Source of the DNA: Chondrosia reniformis
Taxonomy: Eukaryota; Porifera; Demospongiae; Chondrillida; Chondrillidae
DNA length: 64,000 nt
Assembly (NCBI GenBank): GCA_947172415.1
Contig: OX359201.1
Coordinates: 558,001 to 622,000, forward strand
Direction of reading: 5' to 3'
Below are positions 57,501 through 64,000 of the stretch, one piece after another; positions within the stretch are counted from its first letter, which is position 1, and the number at the start of each line of letters is the position of its first letter. The position numbers and the translations under genes are program-made. Below the pieces are notes generated by a model that saw only the letters and a list, made by a program, of their open reading frames with translations, did no database searches and had not been told where the DNA came from.

Positions 57501-60500
57501 GCTGCCACTGGACTGCTCCTTCATGTACTTCTCCATGTCAAGGTCATCCAAAGGAAATGAGATCTGGCGGCCAATCTTTGACGGGTGGAAACTGTCAAAT
57601 CTGAACCTCTTTAAGTGAATACACAGCACCTGAGGAGATAAAGACTGCATGCTTCACTGAGTATCTGCCAGCCACATCATAATCATACGTACATACTAGA
57701 TATACGTACATATATACTTACATACTAGATATACGTACATATATACTTACATACTAGATATACGTACATATATACGTACATACTATATATACGTACATAT
57801 ATACGTACATACTATATATACGTACATACTATATATACGTACATACTATATATACGTACATACTATATATACGTACATATGTAGCTAATAGCTCAAAGAG
57901 AACGAACTGTGGAAAGTTAGTAAATATTGCCAAATAAACTTACTTCTGGAAGCTTTACAATTCGAGTGACCTTCTGTCCATTTTGAAGGCTAACACAAAA
58001 CAATAACAATATGAACCACACGTGTAAAATTAGCTCATTTCGAGCACATTCATGATACTAATAAAGATTAGCAAAAGCAGTGTTGTGAGGTACAAGTTGC
58101 TATTACCTGTTGCATGTCTGGCAGAAATACTTATTTTCATTCAGGAGGTCACACTTATCAAAGAACACATTAAGACAGTCATCTAGTGACGTGGGCGGCC
58201 CCAGAATGAGGTCCCTAGTCCAGTCACGAGCCTTTGAAAAGAGGTTGCAGAGTGACTTTCTAGCTGAAGAGGAAGGCTCCGGATCTCTTTCTTCGATTTT
58301 GTTTGCCTTTGCCATTTCAGAACGACCTTTGGAGAGAAAAAATAAAATACATTCACTCTCCTTAAATACCTTATTAATCTCAACTAGAACATAGAATTTT
58401 AGAGAATCAAGAAATACACAAACAAGAATGAATAACAATATAAATATGACACAAACAATAAAATAAAAGAGTTTCAACAGAAAGCAGCGGAGAAGGAAGT
58501 TAAAAAGGAATATGAAATAGAAGTTACATAAGCTTTTCTGTTAAACTTTAATACAGTCCCTACATACGTATGTAAAGATACAGTCCTCCCTACATACATA
58601 TGTAAAGATACAGTCCTCCCTACATACATATGTAAAGATACAGTCCTCCCTACATACATACATATGTAAAGATACAGTCCTCCCTACATACATACGTATG
58701 TATGTAAAGATACAGTCCATGGATAGGTAACTGGTGTGTACCTGGAATTGGCAAGGAGAGATCTTGAAACGAGTCCACTGTAAGGGACAACTGTAGAAAG
58801 AGAGTTCCATTTAAAATAACATGACATGTCTAATTTAACAAGTTTCTAGATCTGCCCCCCGGGCGTGTTCCAGAGACGCAGTTAAAACTAACTTGATCAC
58901 ATTTCAGGCACTTTACTGCACTCTCCATCCTCCCTTCAAACACATCGCTCACAATGCTCCGTGTCTGGGGATGGGGTGGGAGCTTTGGATGAAGGCCTGG
59001 AGAAGGACCCTTCTTTGCTCCCTTGTCAGAGACTTTCAGAGAGGGGAGAACTAGGGAGAGACGGGAGGAACTGTGACCGCTCTCTTGTAGACTGCGCAGC
59101 AGGGTCACCGGACTGTTGCTGGATGAGGAGGAGGAGTTACGAGAGGTTCCATGTGACACGCTTCCCTTTAAGACTGGTTCCACTCCTTTGTCCACCGGAT
59201 TCTCCTTTACCTTCACCTCATGTTTCTGTAGTTCTGAAGGTTTGACGCCCACCTCTTCAACCACTGGTGCCTTTTCCTCATAATTCTGAATAACCAGGGT
59301 CTTGATGTCTACATAGTAGACCTGACCAGATGCCAATGTTTCAACTGTCTGTTGGTTCTCTCTGTTCACATCTTTGCATTCTTTAGCTACTAATCTCACT
59401 TGGGAACCATTACTGCTGTCAGAAAGGTCTCCATCTTCTTGTATGGTCACGCCCACAGGGGCATCCCCACTTCCGTAGGATGACAAACTTCCAGTTGTAC
59501 TTCGGCTGTCACTCTGTGAAGAGGCAGTGTCAGGAATTTTGAAACATGTTTCCTCGTGAATCTGATTAAGGAGACATCTTAGGAATTCCTGTGCATCCTG
59601 CTGCTGGTTACCACGAAACAGTCTACTTTTTATACACTCACCAACTGATCGGCAGGAGAGTCTCGGAACGGATCTACTGGTAGGAGAAAGGTACATACAA
59701 CTATCATACACATTGTCACTTGCACACATTGTCACTTGTACACATTGTCACTTGCACACATTGTCACTTGCAAACATTGTCACTTGCACACATTGTCACT
59801 TGCACACATTGTCACTTGCACACATTGTCACTTGCAAACATTGTCACTTGCAAACATTGTCACTTGCACACATTGTCACTTGTTATCACTTGCAAACATT
59901 GTCACTTGCACACATTGTCACTTGCACACAAAGAAGACTGGTGAAAGTGAAAGTGGACACAATATTATGTTTAAATGGAGGTCAGTCACATGATTGTCAA
60001 TAAATTGAAAACATTATAATTATCTTTTAGTCTGTACTATTACATTAAAGACTGGTCTTAAGAATCTTCCATGAAGCCAAGTATATTTTTCTTAATGACA
60101 TTACAACATATTCATTGAGTTGTGGAGAGAAACCTGTCAAATTATGCTGACAAAGGCATTAGCCAGACATACACAAGGTTCAGTGAGGTGCATGTGACAG
60201 TCACATGACTCACCTCTGGTAGGTACCCCACATTGCCCTAAACAGGTCGCCCAGGGCAACAGATACTCTGTGTTCATTGCTCTTTGATGGACAACAATCC
60301 ATTAGATACTGCCGAAAAGCCGGACTATTCACAAATAGGGAAAGAGAAGGAAAAAGTAGAACTCTGGATAATAAATATTTGAACACTTATGTCATGACAG
60401 TGGTAATGTATTTTGGATAACACGGTCATGATAAATACTAAAGCAGATGTTTCCATGTAATGTTAATATGTAATGAGTTCAATAGAAAATAAACCAAGAT

Positions 60501-61393
60501 ATGGTTGCAATTTCCATATATTGTTAAGTTATTCATACAAGAAAAGTTTAAAGTTTAAATGCTGAAACCAAAGGACCGTAAAAACATTTTGTCAATTTTT
60601 TTTTATCATACAAGAATGCAGTATAACCATTAAAGTGAATATCCAATGTTGACAATGCACACATACTACATATGCATACTAATTATATGACTGACAGTGT
60701 GAAAGTTTGCGTGTGCAAATTGGGACATTGGTTACCGTATTTATATCTATTATTACATCTCCCATACCTCTCCTCTACTTCACATCTCCCATTCCTCTCC
60801 TCTACTTCACATCTCCCATACTTCTCCTCAACTTCACATCTCCCATACTTCTCCTCAACTTCACATCTCCCATACCTCTCCTCTACTTCACATCTCCCAT
60901 ACCTCTCCTCTACTTCACATCTCCCATACTTCTCCTCTACTTCACATCTCCCATACCTCTCCTCTACTTCACATCTCCCATACCTCTCCTCTCCTATATT
61001 TCTAGGATGACAAAACTGAATGAACTCACCAATTTGATAACGCCTGGACAGAGGCATTCATAAAACACGAGTTTCCTATGTTGACTAAACCGACTAGTCC
61101 ATCTAGAAACGAACAACACACAGACTTTGTGAACGATAAAGTTTAATTGGAATCCGTTTAACTATCACCCTAGTTCAAACTTACGCGTCTTTCTCCTCTT
61201 TTGGACTTCTTCTAATGTGAGTACGGCCTACAGGGCGAGAAGGATGAACATTTAAAGGGAACGGCTACCAGTTCTTTGGGACTAGAGTCTGAAACTGTTA
61301 CATTAAAAAAGAATTCCGCATCACCTTGGCTTGCGATGAAGGATTCAGTCTAGCCGCCTTATTCCTCGCCACTTCAACAGGTAGCATCGCCAT
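54564..61393 (-). CDS. USP20/USP33: USP20/USP33-type ubiquitin-specific protease with two DUSP domains
   Basis: Eighteen exons join in phase to about 790 residues: 61325-61393, 61185-61227, 61030-61102, 60214-60324, 58893-59676, 58742-58790, 58107-58326, 57944-57989, 57446-57629, 57105-57182, 56609-56724, 56210-56342, 56046-56130, 55798-55849, 55519-55575, 55371-55458, 55128-55202, 54564-54673. Cysteine peptidase removing ubiquitin: Cys box GLVNIGNSCFMNASVQALSN, QQDAQEFLRCLL, zinc-ribbon CQTCNR, His box FGHYVAYAKNGD and VLCIHLKRFRFDSFHPSKIG. Two C-terminal DUSP repeats follow (CISKHWMTLLRNASDPGPLF; FITEDWVSNWRKFLKS), the architecture of USP20/USP33. The N-terminal UBP zinc finger of the vertebrate proteins is absent: only 40 residues precede the Cys box. 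A 220-residue serine-rich insert sits within exon 58893-59676. Confidence 0.92.
54926..55045 (-). mobile_element. H2 inverted copy in the last USP intron
   Basis: GAGAGCTTTGGATGAGGATA, TGCTCCACTGGGCCAGACAG and ACCACCCTTCATCAGTGACC are the reverse complement of H2 blocks at 7925-8040. Confidence 0.8.
56850..56950 (+). mobile_element. H2 partial copy in a USP intron
   Basis: ACAAAGACTCCCAGGATCAC, TTTCTGGACCAGTGAAAAAT and CATCCAAAGCTCTATAGGAT follow the H2 order, with internal deletions. Confidence 0.75.
57255..57392. repeat. CTCCCTCCTTCCTCTCT pyrimidine repeat, USP intron
   Basis: Tandem 20-base units of CCTCCCTCCTTCCTCTCTCT occur. On the sense (minus) strand this is a purine tract downstream of the donor of exon 57446-57629. 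Confidence 0.9.
57688..57882. repeat. ATACGTACATATA repeat, USP intron
   Basis: Units of about 28 bases (ACATACTAGATATACGTACA, then ACATACTATATATACGT) grade into shorter 18-base units. The TACGTA word also dominates the AXDND1 introns. Confidence 0.9.
58556..58717. repeat. 30-bp tandem repeat, 5 copies, USP intron
   Basis: The unit is TACATACATATGTAAAGATA followed by CAGTCCTCCC. Minus-strand frames of 61-89 codons through it are artefacts. Confidence 0.92.
59709..59934. repeat. 16-bp CACATTGTCACTTGCA repeat, about 14 copies, USP intron
   Basis: The array starts about 30 bases before (sense strand) exon 58893-59676. Variants CAAACATTG and TTATCACTTG occur. Plus-strand frames (HCHLHTLSLA) are artefacts. 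Confidence 0.93.
60749..61000. repeat. 27-bp CTTCACATCTCCCATACCTC repeat, about 9 copies, USP intron 3
   Basis: The unit is CTTCACATCTCCCATACCTC plus TCCTCTA, with an occasional CTTCTCCTCAA. Frames of 112-124 codons on both strands are artefacts of the multiple-of-three period. Confidence 0.93.
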
Positions 61394-61781
61394 TGGCGTT
61401 TGGGGGAGTTACTCAACTACACGTACCTACACTGTATATACAATTCAGGTCTAGGGGTTCCAGCCTTGGCACGTCATTAGGGAAAGTCCCAAAAATCATG
61501 TGACTTTAAAATGGCAGCTTTTTCATTGGTTTAACAAGGGACTTTCGACTATAATCCTGGGGAAATAACAGGTGGAGTCGAAGATTTGGATACTCGATTG
61601 AGAAGTGTGCATTCTCGCTTGTTTGTGGCTCGAGGTAGTCCGAGTAAAGTGTTTGAGTAACTATTTTACAGAGTGGTCGGTTAAGGATTTAACATTCGAA
61701 TACGATTCGCATACTGTGTATGACCTTCAAGCCAGTGGGTGATAGAACTGAACCATTCCTACCCCGACACTGGAGGAGCTG
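61394..61781. promoter_or_regulatory. Divergent upstream region of the USP gene
   Basis: The region separates the USP start from a short plus-strand frame and is less AT-rich than average. A pyrimidine-AG at 61670-61671 (TTTTACAG) could be an acceptor for an upstream plus-strand exon. No defined promoter motif is placed. Confidence 0.35.
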
Positions 61782-62015
61782 GTGGATGAACAAAGAGGTG
61801 GAGAGATCAAGAGACATTGGACAATTGTAAAGGGTGCTGAGATAGCGGCCCTGCAACTGATGGAGGATAAACTGAAAGACTGGAAGTGGGTTGCTAATTT
61901 TTCCAAGCTGGCGAAAAGTCAAAATGTCACGTCTCCCAGCACCACCACCCTCACCTCCAGTTTGGCTGCCTTTCTGTCAGAATGCTGTACTACAGACTGG
62001 CAGGCCTTTCCCTAA
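61782..62015 (+). CDS. Unidentified short soluble protein or terminal exon
   Basis: The frame from ATG at 61782 encodes 77 residues (MDEQRGGEIKRHWTIVKGAE, then IAALQLMEDKLKDWKWVANF) ending CCTTDWQAFP with TAA at 62013-62015. The frame is also open upstream for a few codons (TLEELV) back to a TGA, so the true start may be an upstream acceptor. The composition is protein-like: mixed helical N-terminal part, then a Ser/Thr-rich stretch. I do not recognise it. It lies divergent to the USP gene. Confidence 0.45.
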   Translation: MDEQRGGEIKRHWTIVKGAEIAALQLMEDKLKDWKWVANFSKLAKSQNVTSPSTTTLTSSLAAFLSECCTTDWQAFP

Positions 62016-62313
62016 TGAAGAGAATTAGGGAAAAACAGACCAAGAAATGAACCTGTAATTGAACTTGTTAACATCAGTATATTGTTGTATATATTAACAT
62101 CCAAATTAACATTGGTCATTTATTGTACATTTTTATGCTATACTAATAATAATTATGCAAAACAACATCTGCGGCTGCTAGATGATGTATGCTATATAAC
62201 CCCAACCCTTAATAACAATCACAAAATAATACGTATTATGAAAATATCATAATTGAGTGGTAATACATTTAATACTTTTGAAATGATATGTGAGTGCATG
62301 GTCCTTGAAAATA

Positions 62314-62600
62314 GATTATAATTGAGCATTAGCAACATTAGTTAATATAAGAGATTGAATGTTAATAACACAAAGGTCTTTATCAGCAAAAGAATGAGGA
62401 GTGGAATACAGCCAGGTAGAAATAAGTGATGTTGCTCCGAAACATGTCTGACCCAGTGGAGATGAAAGATGAAAGAAAGAAGAAAAGACTCCTGTATCTT
62501 CATCCAAAGCTCTTTTCAGGTTTAGTTCCCCTATAGGCTCTTTTACAGAATAGGCATAGCATGTAGGAAAATGGCATATTAGATTTTTCATGGGGATTGA
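62314..62600 (+). mobile_element. H2 copy with preceding foldback remnant
   Basis: GAGCATTAGCAACATTAGTT at 62323 resembles the arm of the 11.1-kb foldback. TGTCTGACCCAGTGGAGATG, CTTCATCCAAAGCTCTTTTC, TAGTTCCCCTATAGGCTCTT and CATGTAGGAAAATGGCATAT at 62450-62585 are nearly identical to H2 at 7965-8110. No ORF is present. Confidence 0.8.
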
Positions 62601-62726
62601 TGAATGACATAATACGTTAGTGTGTGTATAACACTTCATTTATTGTAATAAATGCTGACTTAAAGAAGTTCAGAGTCTATTAAATTAGTTTAAAAACATT
62701 AACCTACTAAGTTGTTCTTTGTATAC

Positions 62727-62859
62727 CTAACCAGTGATGGAGTGGCTGTGTATGTATGTGTTCTGTAGTCTGGGGCATCTGGAAATATAAAGACCTCTGA
62801 AGAATTCATAATCTACTGCATATTTATCTAAAACCCTCTTCAGAAGACTTCTTGAAACC
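62727..62859 (-). CDS. Possible terminal exon of an unidentified minus-strand gene
   Basis: After an acceptor-like TTATTTTACAG a frame reads RVSRSLLKRVLDKYAVDYEF and FRGLYISRCPRLQNTYIHSH to a TAG at 62727-62729. The helical, charged start looks protein-coding. No further exon can be seen to the right within the repeat array, so the call is tentative and the family unknown. Confidence 0.3.
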
Positions 62860-63364
62860 CTGTAAAATAAACATTAATTAGAGCTTATAAACATTAATTA
62901 ATACGATGGGTCAATTATTATAAGGTGCATGCTAATGATAATCACTGGAAAGTATTACACCAAACCAGCTAAGTGATTGATCTTGGCTGGGGAACCAAAG
63001 TCCTATTGATTGGCAATCAGCAATCACCTCCTATGCAGTCATCTAAGATACATCCAACTTGGTGTCAAAACTGAACATAATTACATGTCAAGGATGCCAA
63101 GGATTCACAGATCATGAGAAACAAAGACTCCCAGGATCACTGATGAAGGGTGGAATCCCCCTATTCATTCCTATTCCTTGCCAGTTACGTTTTTTTTTCT
63201 TTTTTCACTCTTTCAAAAAGGAGAGACGTGTCCTAGCTCATGATTTTTATCTCATGAATCATCTAAATAATTTGCTGGATCGTTTGTTTGTTTGTTCTTT
63301 CAGATTATACCTCAAACTACCCTTATGTACTTGGATGTCTGTAGAGTGTTCTAAGACTAAGGGG

Positions 63365-64000
63365 GTTAGCATTTTGCTATATCTATATTATTACTATCAA
63401 GAGAATATTGCTATATCTATATATATGTTATTAATATCAAGAGAATATTACTATATCTATATTATTACTATCAAGAGAATATTGCTATATCTATATTATT
63501 ACTATCAAGAGAATATTGCTATATCTATATTATTACTATCAAGAGAATATTGCTATATCTATGTTATTAATATCAAGAGAATATTGCTATATCTTTATTA
63601 TTACTATCAAGAGAATATTGCTATATCTATATTATTACTATCAAGAGAATATTGCTATATCTATATTATTACTATCAAGAGAATATTGCTATATCTATAT
63701 TATTACTATCAAGAGAATATTGCTATATCTATGTTATTAATATCAAGAGAATATTGCTATATCTTTATTATTACTATCAAGAGAATATTGCTATATCTAT
63801 ATTATTACTATCAAGAGAATATTGCTATATCTATATTATTACTATCAAGAGAATATTGCTATATCTATGTTATTACTGTCAAGAGAATATTGCTATATCT
63901 TTATTATTACTATCAAGAGAATATTGCTATATCTATATTATTACTATCAAGAGAATATTGCTATATCTATATTATTACTATATATCAAGAGAATATTGCT
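63365..64000. repeat. 34-bp minisatellite running off the right edge (at least 18 copies)
   Basis: The unit is ATTGCTATATCTATATTATT followed by ACTATCAAGAGAAT. Variants (ATGTTATTAATA, CTTTATTATT) recur in a regular order, suggesting higher-order duplication of about 8 units. The array continues past the end of the window. Confidence 0.95.

Noticed and set aside
59713-60003. His/Leu/Cys-rich ORFs
   Set aside because: They are translations of the 16-bp CACATTGTCACTTGCA repeat in all three frames.
60672-61063. ORFs of 112-124 codons on both strands
   Set aside because: They run through a 27-bp intron repeat of the USP gene.
1-64000. tRNA or rRNA genes
   Set aside because: By eye I found no cloverleaf with the conserved T-loop words and no rRNA core sequence; a covariance scan would be needed to exclude tRNAs fully.

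Overview
The window reads as nuclear DNA from a compact, AT-rich animal genome. Genes are close together, and multi-exon reading frames join across canonical GT/AG introns, many of which are 40-200 bases long. A demosponge (Amphimedon-like) is the most likely source. This is inference from short introns, the gene set (animal GAPVD1, TADA1, AXDND1 and TMEM203 next to a plant/alga-type Deg9 protease), a death-fold-like gene and the abundance of small foldback elements; no marker in the window proves the species.

Layout. 1-0.2 kb: end of an unidentified cysteine-containing protein (+). 1.0-10.0 kb: GAPVD1 (-), endocytic RasGAP/Rab5-GEF. 10.5-12.1 kb: TXNL4B (-), spliceosomal thioredoxin-fold protein, sharing a 72-bp head-to-head promoter with an unidentified coiled-coil gene (12.1-13.8 kb, +). 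14.2-16.2 kb: unidentified disordered protein (-), head-to-head with DOLPP1 (16.5-18.9 kb, +), the dolichyl-diphosphate phosphatase. 19.0-21.6 kb: PRPF38B (+), a splicing factor with an RS tail. 21.6-27.9 kb: a rearranged block holding copies of the PRPF38B tail, a fragment of the TADA1 tail, a 2.8-kb inverted-repeat element carrying retrotransposon PHD and endonuclease reading frames, and an intronless five-helix membrane protein (-). 27.8-31.7 kb: TADA1 (-), SAGA subunit. 31.7-38.9 kb: gene-poor, full of decayed repeats, with two GC-rich coding-like islands. 38.9-39.9 kb: a probable death-fold gene (-) with a TADA1-like promoter flank, head-to-head with AXDND1 (40.3-48.0 kb, +, 27 exons). 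48.1-53.1 kb: Deg9-like HtrA serine protease (+, 16 exons). 53.5-54.0 kb: TMEM203-like (-). 54.6-61.4 kb: USP20/USP33-type deubiquitinase (-, 18 exons) with an unidentified short frame divergently upstream. 62.7-62.9 kb: a possible last exon (-). 63.4 kb to the end: a 34-bp minisatellite.

The identified genes are unlinked housekeeping functions rather than one pathway: RNA splicing (TXNL4B, PRPF38B), transcription (TADA1), membrane traffic (GAPVD1), N-glycosylation lipid recycling (DOLPP1), proteolysis and ubiquitin (Deg9-like, USP20/33) and cilia/flagella (AXDND1). The organisation is a series of head-to-head pairs sharing short promoters. Most longer introns contain a private minisatellite, and two families of short foldback elements recur throughout. 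I saw no CRISPR array or rRNA, and no tRNA in a by-eye scan.
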